Shown one piece after another: positions 44,085 through 52,742 of a stretch of 64,000 nucleotides of DNA (within the stretch, counting starts at the first letter, position 1; each line of letters begins with the position of its first letter). Below the pieces are notes generated by a model. It saw nothing but the letters and a program-made list of their open reading frames with translations. It was not told the DNA's origin and searched no databases. Source of the stretch: an uncultured Lachnospiraceae bacterium (GTDB lineage Bacteria > Bacillota > Clostridia > Lachnospirales > Lachnospiraceae); assembly GCA_902789665.1 (NCBI GenBank), contig CADAOY010000002.1:1-64000 (forward strand). The letters are read 5' to 3'. The translations under genes were made by a program, and so were the position numbers.

Positions 44085-45185
44085 ATGAGTAAAAAATATG
44101 ATATAGAAACAATAATAAAAGATGGCGACAAGATATGGTACACGCCTATGCAAATTTCGGGGTTCTGTTATTATGATACAAAAACAGGAGAAAATAATTA
44201 TTATCCTGAATGTGAATTGGGTAATTTGTATAGAAGGTATAATAGTTGCTTTAAGTTAAATGATGCAATTTATTTTATACCAGGTAATTCAGAAAAAATA
44301 CTTAAGATTACAGCAAATCAGAATGAAATAAATTATGATTATATAGATGTGGAAAAAGGAAGATATAGAACCTCGTTTGTACATAATAATGATGTTTATT
44401 TATTTAAATATGAAAACGAAAAAAAACTAATTAAGGTAAATCTACTTAATGGTGTAATAAGTGAAGTGCTGTCAAACGATATAATTGGAGATATTGCACC
44501 GCAAGTTTCGATGAACAATAATTTAGCATATATGGCGTTTTACGATAAAAACAAAGTATTGGTTTATAATTGTGATACCAATAGCTATGAATGGATTAAT
44601 GTTGACGAAAGTGAGACTGGATTTGCAAACATATGCTTTGATGGAGAGTGCTTATGGTTAAGTGGAAAACAATATATATATTGTATTAATAAAGAAAAAA
44701 ATGTAATAAAAATAGAATATGATTTCGAAGAAATATCTTTGTTTGAAAAATTTAAAGAAAAACAAATTCGACATAAGAAAAGCCTTCTTGATGAGTATCC
44801 TTTTTGGAATATTACATGTTCAGCAAATGAAGTTATATTTTTGCCTAGATGCGGAAGTAAGATAATATCTGTAAATAAGACTACATTCATTCCGAGCACT
44901 ATAGAGATGAAAAATGAAGAAGAAACCGAAGAAACGCTTAATAGATTAGATAGGTCAACTCTTACACATTATTTTGCAACTAGTCAAGAAGATGAGATAT
45001 ATGTTTACTCTATGGTAAGCCAGTACCTTTACATTTTTGATAAAAAACAGTTTAGCTTAAAGAACAAGATTGTTTTAAAGAGAAACAGAATAGTTGAAAT
45101 TATAGGTGAAAGCAATGAAATTATTCGCGAAAATAACGAAAACACCTTAGAAGAATATTTGGAATGCATAAATGAGTACATTTGA
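44085..45185 (+). CDS. Unrecognised protein, probable beta-propeller
   Basis: 366 residues. Repeating short blocks (YRRYNSCFKLNDAIYFIPG, AYMAFYDKNKVLVYNC, EDEIYVYSMVSQYLYIF) with aromatic-rich beta strands suggest a propeller or similar all-beta repeat fold. No signal sequence or catalytic motif. I do not recognise the family. Strong AT-bias like its neighbours. Its end overlaps the start of a broken SGNH hydrolase gene. Confidence 0.65.
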   Translation: MSKKYDIETIIKDGDKIWYTPMQISGFCYYDTKTGENNYYPECELGNLYRRYNSCFKLNDAIYFIPGNSEKILKITANQNEINYDYIDVEKGRYRTSFVHNNDVYLFKYENEKKLIKVNLLNGVISEVLSNDIIGDIAPQVSMNNNLAYMAFYDKNKVLVYNCDTNSYEWINVDESETGFANICFDGECLWLSGKQYIYCINKEKNVIKIEYDFEEISLFEKFKEKQIRHKKSLLDEYPFWNITCSANEVIFLPRCGSKIISVNKTTFIPSTIEMKNEEETEETLNRLDRSTLTHYFATSQEDEIYVYSMVSQYLYIFDKKQFSLKNKIVLKRNRIVEIIGESNEIIRENNENTLEEYLECINEYI

Positions 45186-45523
45186 TGAAATTATTCAAAA
45201 AGATTACAACAAAATTTGGCTAAAAAGCAGATTTGAAAGAGCTATGAAAATAAAGAATGAGTGTAATATTGTTACGGGTAAATAATATACGACCAATCAT
45301 TGTAGTTACGAAATTCACAAATGAATATTTAAATAATATTGATAAAGATTTAATGTGTGGATTCCAAGAATTAATAGCGCCTATCGCGGATTGCTGTGAA
45401 CTACTTGATTTTAATAATGAAAACTATGTGTTTGAAAATGATGATTTTATGGATACAGACCATTTGAGTATTAGTGGAGCTAGAAAAACATCAATTATTT
45501 TAACCGAAAGGTTTGGGAAGTAA
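45172..45523 (+). pseudogene. Internally deleted SGNH-type hydrolase/acyltransferase gene
   Basis: Frame 1 (45172-45285) reads KIWLKSRFERAMKIKNECN then IVTGK and stops; the IVTG(S) beta strand is the usual start of SGNH hydrolases, whose next residues carry the nucleophile Ser. A second frame (45257-45523) reads RPIIVVTKFTNEYLNN and DTDHLSISGARK, the C-terminal strand and the catalytic Asp-x-x-His block. About 200 middle residues are missing and the two parts are out of frame. This looks like a deletion in a gene that once modified a glycan, perhaps by O-acetylation. Confidence 0.7.
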
Positions 45524-45525
45524 CA

Positions 45526-46245
45526 ATGAGAGAATATACAATTGGATTAGTGGGCGGTATGGGATCTTACGCAACAGTTGATATCTTTAAAAGGATTGTA
45601 GATGCTTTCCCCGCGCAAAAAGAATGGGAAAGACCAAGAATAATAATTGACAATAGGTGTACGATGCCTAGCCGTGTTAGAGCTATTCTTTATAATGAAA
45701 AAGTTGATGAAGTTGAGGAAAAATTATCAGAGTCGGTTCGTAATATGATTGGTATGGGATGCGATTATGTGATTTTAGGGTGCAATACTAGTCATTATTT
45801 TTACGATAATATTATTCGAAGGACACCAGAGGCAAAGGGAAAATTACTTAATATCATAAAAATGTGCGCAGATGAAGTATCCATAAATGAAAATATAGAT
45901 AAAGTGTTTTTAATTGCGAGTGAGGGTACGTTAATCACACGAATATTTGATGATTGTTTTGCAAATAATGGAATTGATATAGTCGTCCCTAAGGAAGAGG
46001 ATTACCCAGTTATACGGAATTTTATAGAGAGTGTAAAGCAGAATAATATTGATCAAGAATTAAATAACTTTGAGACATATGTAAAACAAATACCATTAGA
46101 ATATATAATTTTAGGCTGTACTGAACTTCCAGTTTTATATGAAAAGACAGATTTTATAAATATTAATAAAAAATTTATAGATCCAATTGATATAGCCATT
46201 AGTTATCTGAAAAGAGAATATTTGAAAGGATATAACAATGAGTGA
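45526..46245 (+). CDS. Aspartate/glutamate racemase-family protein
   Basis: 239 residues. The two catalytic cysteines are in VILGCNTSHYF and IILGCTELPVL, each at the end of a matching half, with LVGGMGSYAT at the N terminus. The family interconverts D- and L-aspartate or glutamate, or other amino acids. In this cluster it may supply a D-amino acid for glycan decoration; a wall role cannot be excluded. It overlaps the next gene by 8 bases. Confidence 0.85.
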   Translation: MREYTIGLVGGMGSYATVDIFKRIVDAFPAQKEWERPRIIIDNRCTMPSRVRAILYNEKVDEVEEKLSESVRNMIGMGCDYVILGCNTSHYFYDNIIRRTPEAKGKLLNIIKMCADEVSINENIDKVFLIASEGTLITRIFDDCFANNGIDIVVPKEEDYPVIRNFIESVKQNNIDQELNNFETYVKQIPLEYIILGCTELPVLYEKTDFININKKFIDPIDIAISYLKREYLKGYNNE

Positions 46246-46639
46246 AACTTTTGACGAGTATAGACTACGAAGGATAATAGATAGCGATAATATGATAATA
46301 AAAGACTTGGTTCAGTGGGTTACAATTGAGCATAATAATCATAAATTATCTGCTTTACTAAGTGAAATGGGGTACAAAAAAATAGCCATTTATGGATATG
46401 GTCACCTCGGTAAATTACTTGAAGAAGTATTGCATAATGATGTTCAAATAGATTGTGTAATTGATAAAAAATTTACCGTAGATACCGTATTTCAAAGGAA
46501 AAACTATACAGATGACATAAATGTAGATGCTATTATTGTTACGTCTCCATTTTATTTTAGCGAAATACGCGATGAATTACGTAGAAATGGTTATGTCGGT
46601 GAAATACGATTGATTGATGAAATATTATTTCAGGTGTAA
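46238..46639 (+). CDS. Free Rossmann-like module (same as that attached to neighbours)
   Basis: 133 residues. After a ~45-residue helical lead, KKIAIYGYGHLGKLLEEVLH starts a nucleotide-binding-like fold; CVIDKK, then DAIIVTSPFYFSEIRDELR and EIRLIDEI continue it. The same motif order (GxGxxG, acidic or D-K end of strand 2, D-hydrophobic strand 4, aromatic pair) recurs in the proteins starting at 48399, 50027, 51582 and 54311. No known enzyme residues are seen. It lies 2 bases before the TagF-TagD fusion. Function unknown. Confidence 0.6.
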   Translation: MSETFDEYRLRRIIDSDNMIIKDLVQWVTIEHNNHKLSALLSEMGYKKIAIYGYGHLGKLLEEVLHNDVQIDCVIDKKFTVDTVFQRKNYTDDINVDAIIVTSPFYFSEIRDELRRNGYVGEIRLIDEILFQV

Positions 46640-46641
46640 TT

Positions 46642-48366
46642 ATGATTAACGAACTATTAAAAGGAATAACATACAATAACATAAATGATAAAATTTCAAT
46701 AATCACTTACGAAGAACTTGAGAAATACATTGACTCTCTTGATGATGTTAGTGCCATCAAGACAATGAAAAATCTGTTTTCGTATAATGTCAGTAGATTA
46801 GTTGAAGAAAAAAAGCCAATTAAAGTAGCTTTTTTAGTTTATTCTTCATCGGAATGGCAATGTGAGAAAATATATAGAATGTTAGAGGATGATGATAAGT
46901 TTGATCCTGTTGTTATAGTGTGTGGTTATTCTCATGGTTCAAATGAAACAATTAGAAATACTTATGTCGATACATGTAAATATTTTAGGACATCAGAACC
47001 TAAGCATAATGTGATTTATGCAGGATATTCAAATGGTCCTAAAAATCAAGATTGGCTTAGTGAGTTTAGTATATTGGTTTATTTTATTACTAGTAAAAAT
47101 ACAATGATTCCATTTAACCTGGATATGCAAAATCAAAGTATATCTAAACTTATCATACATATTCCATATTCGTTTTATCTTGTTAAACCGGTTGAAGAAA
47201 AGTTCAAAAAATCTCCAATTATTAAAATGGCATGGAAATGTTACACATCCAGTGATTTGGAAAAATCTTTCTTGGCTTCTGAAAGCTTATTGGGTGATTA
47301 TAATATGATTCCTGTTGGCATGCCTAAACTAGATGATTTAATAGAAAGTAGTGTAAAAATCAGAGAAAATATATGGAAAGGAGAAGCAAAATATAAGATT
47401 ATTTGGGCTCCTCATTTTAATATGAAACAAAACGCCACATTTTTCGAGAATTATGTGTTTTTTTATGAATTTGCAAAAAAAAATCCAGAGATATCATGGA
47501 TAGTGCATCCTCATCCACGTATGGAATTAGGAGTTGTTGAAGCAGGTATTTTCGATAATTTGCAAGACTATCATAACTATTTAAATAAATGGGATAAGTT
47601 GCCCAATGCTAGAGTTATGGCAGCCGGTGATTATCTGGATGTTTTTTTATCGTCTGATGCATTAATACATGATTCGATTTCTTTTTTGATAGAATATTTT
47701 TTTACCAATAAGCCTCAACTTCGCCTATTGCCAGAAAAGCCTAGAGAACTGAATACTGTAGGAGAAATGATAAAGGATGAAGTTTATTCAGCAAGGGGAA
47801 ATGATTATAGTGAAATAGAGGATTTTATTAATAAAGTTGTTGTACAGGGTAGAGATAGTAAACAGAATGATAGAGTCCAGTTTATAGATGAGCACTTTAG
47901 AAATGATTATTTTGGTAGAAGTTCGGAATTAATAGTAAGAGATATTAAAAAAGATTTAGAGAAAAAAATGAAGAAAGTTATAGTTTTTGGTGTATTTGAT
48001 TATTTTCATCTAGGGCATCTGCGTCTTTTTAAGCAAGCGTTAAATTATGGCAATTATCTTATTGTTGCTGTTCAAAAAGAAGAGTATATTAAAGTATTTA
48101 AACCGGAAGCTAATATTTTATATTCTGAAGATGAACGTGTTGAAATTATTCAATCAATATCATTAGTTGATGAAGTGGTTTTATTTGAGAGTGTTAAAGA
48201 TGATATAAAAAAATTTGATTTCGATATTTTTGCGGTTGGGGAAGACCAAACTAGTGATTGGATAAAGGAAGCAATTGAGTGGTGTATTAACAATGGAAAA
48301 GAAGTTGTTCATTTAAAAAGGACACCAGGATTAAGTTCTAGAGATATAAAGAACGAGATTAAATAA
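46642..48366 (+). CDS. Fusion of TagB/TagF-like phosphotransferase and TagD-like cytidylyltransferase
   Basis: 574 residues. Residues ~60-420 resemble the CDP-glycerol glycerophosphotransferase family (WAPHFNMKQN, WIVHPHPRMEL, and HDSISFLIEYF in place of the usual SDYSSVxxDY). Residues ~443-574 are a TagD-type cytidylyltransferase: VFGVFDYFHLGHLRLFKQA with the HxGH motif, then AVGEDQT and RTPGLSSRDIK. One protein could thus make a CDP-alcohol (or CMP-phosphonate) and transfer it. TagF's transferase motif is altered, so that part may act on another donor. Confidence 0.8.
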   Translation: MINELLKGITYNNINDKISIITYEELEKYIDSLDDVSAIKTMKNLFSYNVSRLVEEKKPIKVAFLVYSSSEWQCEKIYRMLEDDDKFDPVVIVCGYSHGSNETIRNTYVDTCKYFRTSEPKHNVIYAGYSNGPKNQDWLSEFSILVYFITSKNTMIPFNLDMQNQSISKLIIHIPYSFYLVKPVEEKFKKSPIIKMAWKCYTSSDLEKSFLASESLLGDYNMIPVGMPKLDDLIESSVKIRENIWKGEAKYKIIWAPHFNMKQNATFFENYVFFYEFAKKNPEISWIVHPHPRMELGVVEAGIFDNLQDYHNYLNKWDKLPNARVMAAGDYLDVFLSSDALIHDSISFLIEYFFTNKPQLRLLPEKPRELNTVGEMIKDEVYSARGNDYSEIEDFINKVVVQGRDSKQNDRVQFIDEHFRNDYFGRSSELIVRDIKKDLEKKMKKVIVFGVFDYFHLGHLRLFKQALNYGNYLIVAVQKEEYIKVFKPEANILYSEDERVEIIQSISLVDEVVLFESVKDDIKKFDFDIFAVGEDQTSDWIKEAIEWCINNGKEVVHLKRTPGLSSRDIKNEIK

Positions 48367-48398
48367 TAAAACTAACTTGACATTAAGGAGTGATATGA

Positions 48399-49997
48399 GT
48401 GAATAACTTGATTCCTGATGATAATAAAAAATCTATACTGTACATAGCGCATTCATCAGATTGGAGAGGTTCTGATAAGTCTCTTTATGATATGATTGTT
48501 GCTTTGAAAAATTATATTAATCCGATTGTTATTGTACCTTCTGATGGATATTTGGTTGAAAAATTAAAAAACATTGATGTGGAATGTTTTGAAGTGCCAT
48601 ATTTGGAAATGTTTCATGTTGATAGAGAGAAGAAGGATGAGTACAGGCAATTTATTATTAATTTATATGCATCTATAGAGATATGTGATGTGATAAAAGA
48701 TAAAAATATTACACTTGTACATAGCAATACAAGCGTGAGTGATGTTGGAGCTATAGTTGCATTAAGATTAAACGTTCCTCATGTGTGGCATTTTAGGGAA
48801 ATGTTAAATGAACAGTTTGCAGGAGAATATTGGAATATTACGATAAAAAAGCAATTATGGAATTATGCTGATAAAATAGTAAGCATATCTTCAACAGTTC
48901 AGGATTATATTTTAAAGGAATATGGGCTTAATTCTGAACAAGTATATAATTATATTGAGTGTAGTAAAATAATCAGCAGCAACCGAAAAAAAGAAAACTT
49001 GTTGTTTTTTGGCGGATTGTATGAGAGAAAGGGAGTCTGGGATGCAATCAAGGCTGTGAATTATTTAAAAAGCAAATACAACATAAACACTAAACTATAC
49101 ATTGCTGGCTCGGGAAAAGATGAAGAAATAGAAGAGATTGTATCATACATTGATGATAATAATTTGAGCAACAATATAGAATTAGTTGGTTTTAAAAAAG
49201 ATTTATATGAACTAATGAGTATGTGTCAATTTGCATTAACATGTTCATGGAATGAAGCGTTAGGAAGAACAACTGTTGAGGCAATGAAAAGCGGTATGAT
49301 TGTCATTGGTGCTAATACAGGAGGAACAAAAGAAATAATTGGTGAAGACAATACTAAAGGATTTTTATATAAATCTCAGGATTATTTTGACTTGGCTAAG
49401 GCAATTAAAAAGGCAATGGAATTGTCCGAAGAAAAACTTGATATAATATCAAAAAATGCCTTTGACTTTGCCGGATTTTATTTTGGACCTTCTCTATATG
49501 CTGAAAGGTTAATGAAAATTTATAATAATTGCCTAGAAAAGAAAGTTGATAATCTAGATAAAAGTGCGCGTTTACAATTACTTAGGCAAGTAGATAATTA
49601 TTTGAAGTCAATAGCTAGAGAAGTTACTGATCTTGTTTTTGTTGAAAAAACACTTTGGATAAGGCACGTATTAACAAACACAGACCTTGCTACAATTCTA
49701 AATCAAATGGGTCACAAAAATGTAGGTATATATGGAATGTCCAAATACGGACGCTTACTATTTGATGAGTTGATAAATACCAATATAGTTGTTAAATATA
49801 TAAAAGATAAAAATGAACAAGTCATTAATGAAATTCAAACCATTACTCCATTTGTAAAAGCATATTCAGTGGATGATGATTTGGCAAAAGATGTTGTATG
49901 GATAGTGACTGTAATAAATAATGAAGGCGATATTGTACAAAGGCTTACAGAAAAAGGCTATTATGCAATGGGATTAAGAGAATTACTGTTCAAGTAA
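48399..49997 (+). CDS. Family 4 glycosyltransferase with C-terminal Rossmann module
   Basis: 532 residues. Residues 1-~380 are a GT-B, GT4-type enzyme: start YIAHSSDWRGSDKSLYD, FFGGLYERKGVWDAIKAV and WNEALGRTTVEAMKSG with the EX7E sugar-nucleotide site. Residues ~420-532 are the extra module (NVGIYGMSKYGRLLFDELI, DVVWIVTVINNEGDIV). Start is GTG 48399 with AAGGAG 8 bases upstream; an ATG at 48395 in another frame gives only three codons. The donor sugar is unknown. Confidence 0.82.
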   Translation: MNNLIPDDNKKSILYIAHSSDWRGSDKSLYDMIVALKNYINPIVIVPSDGYLVEKLKNIDVECFEVPYLEMFHVDREKKDEYRQFIINLYASIEICDVIKDKNITLVHSNTSVSDVGAIVALRLNVPHVWHFREMLNEQFAGEYWNITIKKQLWNYADKIVSISSTVQDYILKEYGLNSEQVYNYIECSKIISSNRKKENLLFFGGLYERKGVWDAIKAVNYLKSKYNINTKLYIAGSGKDEEIEEIVSYIDDNNLSNNIELVGFKKDLYELMSMCQFALTCSWNEALGRTTVEAMKSGMIVIGANTGGTKEIIGEDNTKGFLYKSQDYFDLAKAIKKAMELSEEKLDIISKNAFDFAGFYFGPSLYAERLMKIYNNCLEKKVDNLDKSARLQLLRQVDNYLKSIAREVTDLVFVEKTLWIRHVLTNTDLATILNQMGHKNVGIYGMSKYGRLLFDELINTNIVVKYIKDKNEQVINEIQTITPFVKAYSVDDDLAKDVVWIVTVINNEGDIVQRLTEKGYYAMGLRELLFK

Positions 49998-50026
49998 AAA
50001 TTCTGATTATAAAAAAAGGAATAGAA

Positions 50027-51565
50027 ATGATTGATACATATACTAAAATTTATGAAAAAAAACTGTCTGATTTAACTATTGAAAAAAATGCCAAAATTGC
50101 ATTGTATGGTACGGGTGATGGTGCGGAAGTTATCTATCAGATAATGTGTAAGAATGGATATGAAGAACAAATAATTGAGGTTGTAGATGCCGATGATTCT
50201 CCCAATATTGGGAATTTATTTCATGGACATGAAATAAATTCAATCACAAATGTATGTGATAAGATAGATGTTATTATTATTTGTGCTTTGATATATCATA
50301 GATTGATTGAGAGTCGAGTTAGAGATTATATAGAGAAAAATCATAAAGATGTATTTGTTATTAATCCATTTGGTCATAATACTGTAAAACAAATAGAAGA
50401 ATATGTTCATTATTTGGAAAACGGAATAAACACTAAAGATGATTTGTATAAAGCTTACACTCAGTCCTCAATAGAACTGAATTCAAACGATACTAGAATA
50501 ATAGCATGGTATTTGCCACAATATCACAAAACAAAAACTAATGACAAATATCATGGCAAGGGCTTTACCGATTGGGTAAATACTTCAAAGGCATTGCCAA
50601 TGTTTGTTAATCATTACCAACCGCATATTCCGTATGATGTTGGTTATTATGATTTAAATGACCCGGATGTTTTTGTTCGACAAATAGAATTGGCTAAACA
50701 CTATGGTGTTTATGGCTTTTCGTTTTACTATTATTGGTTTTCTGGTAAAAGAGAGTTGGAAAAACCTTTAGAATACTTTTTGGCTCATAAAGAATTAGAC
50801 TTTAAGTATTGTATTACATGGGCAAATGAAAACTGGAGCACCTTGTGGGATGGTGGAAAGAAAGAGGTAATACTTGAACAAAACTTAAAAGAAGAGGATG
50901 ATGTTAAATTCATTTCTGATTTAATACCATATTTAGAGGATGAAAGATATATAACGGTAGGAGATAAGCCGTTGTTGATTCTATATCGTCCAAATCTCTG
51001 GACGAAAGAGAGAGTGAATATACTATTTGGTAATATACGAAAAGAATGCAAAAAAATAATAAATAAAGAATTATATATTGTTGTTTGTAACACATTTGGG
51101 TTTGAAGAGGAAGCAAGCGATTGGGGTGCAGATGCTGTCGCCGAGTTCCCTCCACATAATTTCCCGAGGTTCATAAAAAATACAAGAATTGATGGCTATT
51201 TGAATCCTAACTTTGTTGGATATATTCGTGATGCAAGTGATTTTATAAAAGAAAAAGAATATTTACAAAAGATTCGAAGCAAGGATTATTTTAGAGCTGC
51301 TGTGCCATCTTGGGATAATTCCTCTCGCAAAGCTTATGGTGGAGCGAATATATTTATCGGTTTTAATCCACAAACTTTTCAACAGTGGTTAGTTGATATA
51401 ATGCTAGAAAGTAAAAAAATCCATAACAAAGATGAAGATATAGTTTTTGTCAATGCGTGGAATGAGTGGGCTGAAGGTGCTCATTTGGAACCTGATATGA
51501 AGTATGGATATGCGAATCTTGAAGCGGTAAAAAAAGCAATAGAGATAGTTCGTGATAGAAAATGA
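50027..51565 (+). CDS. WbsX-like (GH99-related) glycan protein with N-terminal Rossmann module
   Basis: 512 residues. Residues ~15-135 are the recurrent module (AKIALYGTGDGAEVIYQIM, DVIIICALIYHRLI). Residues ~150-510 match WbsX, a GH99-like family in O-antigen loci: IIAWYLPQYHK, GKGFTDWVNTSKA, YGFSFYYYWFSGKR, ANENW and NAWNEWAEGAHLEPD. WbsX proteins are thought to act in glycan synthesis or trimming; the biochemistry is not settled. Here the module is at the N terminus, whereas in the GT4, GT2 and RgpF-like genes it is at the C terminus. Confidence 0.8.
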   Translation: MIDTYTKIYEKKLSDLTIEKNAKIALYGTGDGAEVIYQIMCKNGYEEQIIEVVDADDSPNIGNLFHGHEINSITNVCDKIDVIIICALIYHRLIESRVRDYIEKNHKDVFVINPFGHNTVKQIEEYVHYLENGINTKDDLYKAYTQSSIELNSNDTRIIAWYLPQYHKTKTNDKYHGKGFTDWVNTSKALPMFVNHYQPHIPYDVGYYDLNDPDVFVRQIELAKHYGVYGFSFYYYWFSGKRELEKPLEYFLAHKELDFKYCITWANENWSTLWDGGKKEVILEQNLKEEDDVKFISDLIPYLEDERYITVGDKPLLILYRPNLWTKERVNILFGNIRKECKKIINKELYIVVCNTFGFEEEASDWGADAVAEFPPHNFPRFIKNTRIDGYLNPNFVGYIRDASDFIKEKEYLQKIRSKDYFRAAVPSWDNSSRKAYGGANIFIGFNPQTFQQWLVDIMLESKKIHNKDEDIVFVNAWNEWAEGAHLEPDMKYGYANLEAVKKAIEIVRDRK

Positions 51566-51581
51566 TTATGAGGGCTGTATT

Positions 51582-52736
51582 TTGTTTGAAATTTCGGTAA
51601 TAGTTCCATTATATAAAGGGAAAAAATATATAAATTCAATAATTGACCAAATTGAGAGAGCCTGCCAAAAAATATCATCAAAATCGGTTGAATTGTTGTT
51701 GGTAAATGACTTTCCTGATGAGATAATAGATGATATAGATTCTGAGATACTATCTATAAAGGTGATTAATAGTGAAGTTAATCGTGGTATTCATGGAGCA
51801 AGAGTATATGGTCTAAACTTTGCACAGGGCAAATATGTGCATTTTTTGGACCAGGATGATGAAATATCTCCTATGTTTTACATGAGTCAATTAATGACAA
51901 TAGGGGATGCTGATGTGACATATTGCAGAGCTTATTCTGATTGGACAGAAATCTATAATACTGACAGTGTGTTTGAACAGTCAAACAAAAGGGAAAATTT
52001 TTTTGTCAGAGTTCCGATGATGTCGCCTGGTCAGGCACTAGTTAAAAAAGAGTCTATTCCAACTATCTGGAGAGAACAAATTCTCAAAAATAGTGGGTGT
52101 GACGATTATATGCTTTGGTTGTGCATGCTTGGAAATAATAATACTTTTGTTCTCAACGATAATAAACTTTACAGGCATCGTAGCACTTCAGTTAATCTTT
52201 CAAGTGATATGTATGCGGCATATCTGTCTGATCGTGAAATGTCAGAAGTTCTTCTAAAAAACAATATATTTACAGGGAAAGAAAGAGAACAAGTTGCTAA
52301 TATACCTATGAACCAATTTAAAAGAAAGAACTTTGTGCAGATGAAAGCAAGGACAACACTTTTGCTTATAGATCTTTTTGAAAGGCTTGAGGAAAAGAAG
52401 ATGGGTCTTGTTAAGTACTTAAAAGATAACAATATTAATAGATTTATAATTTACGGTTATGGAGATTTTGGTAAACATATAAAAAGAAGGTTATGTTCAG
52501 AAGGTTTAGAGTGTATTTATCTAATCGATAAAAATGCTGAGTATATTCAAACAAATGTGCCGATTGGAACCCTAGAACAGTGTAATAAGTTTGAGGATGT
52601 TATTTTGGTGACAGTGGTTACAGATTGTGAAAACATTTTAACTAATTTAAAAAATAATAATTTTAAAAAGGTTATAAATGTTAAAGAGTTATTAATGAAG
52701 TTGGATGAAGAAAACAATCCTTTTATATGGGAGTGA
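51582..52736 (+). CDS. Family 2 glycosyltransferase with C-terminal Rossmann module
   Basis: 384 residues from TTG 51582. Residues 1-~230 are a GT-A fold: ISVIVPLYKGKKYI, then YVHFLDQDDEIS with the DxD metal motif. Residues ~285-384 are the extra module (NRFIIYGYGDFGKHIKRRLC, DVILVTVVTDCENIL). The frame is open from 51552, but that would overlap the previous gene. GAGGG 7 bases before TTG 51582 gives the usual MFEISVIVPLY N terminus. The acceptor and donor are unknown. Confidence 0.82.
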   Translation: MFEISVIVPLYKGKKYINSIIDQIERACQKISSKSVELLLVNDFPDEIIDDIDSEILSIKVINSEVNRGIHGARVYGLNFAQGKYVHFLDQDDEISPMFYMSQLMTIGDADVTYCRAYSDWTEIYNTDSVFEQSNKRENFFVRVPMMSPGQALVKKESIPTIWREQILKNSGCDDYMLWLCMLGNNNTFVLNDNKLYRHRSTSVNLSSDMYAAYLSDREMSEVLLKNNIFTGKEREQVANIPMNQFKRKNFVQMKARTTLLLIDLFERLEEKKMGLVKYLKDNNINRFIIYGYGDFGKHIKRRLCSEGLECIYLIDKNAEYIQTNVPIGTLEQCNKFEDVILVTVVTDCENILTNLKNNNFKKVINVKELLMKLDEENNPFIWE

Positions 52737-52742
52737 TAAAGG

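Noticed and set aside
48395..48406. ATG at 48395 as the start of the GT4 gene
   Set aside because: It opens only three codons before a stop; GTG 48399 is in the GT4 frame with a well-spaced AAGGAG.
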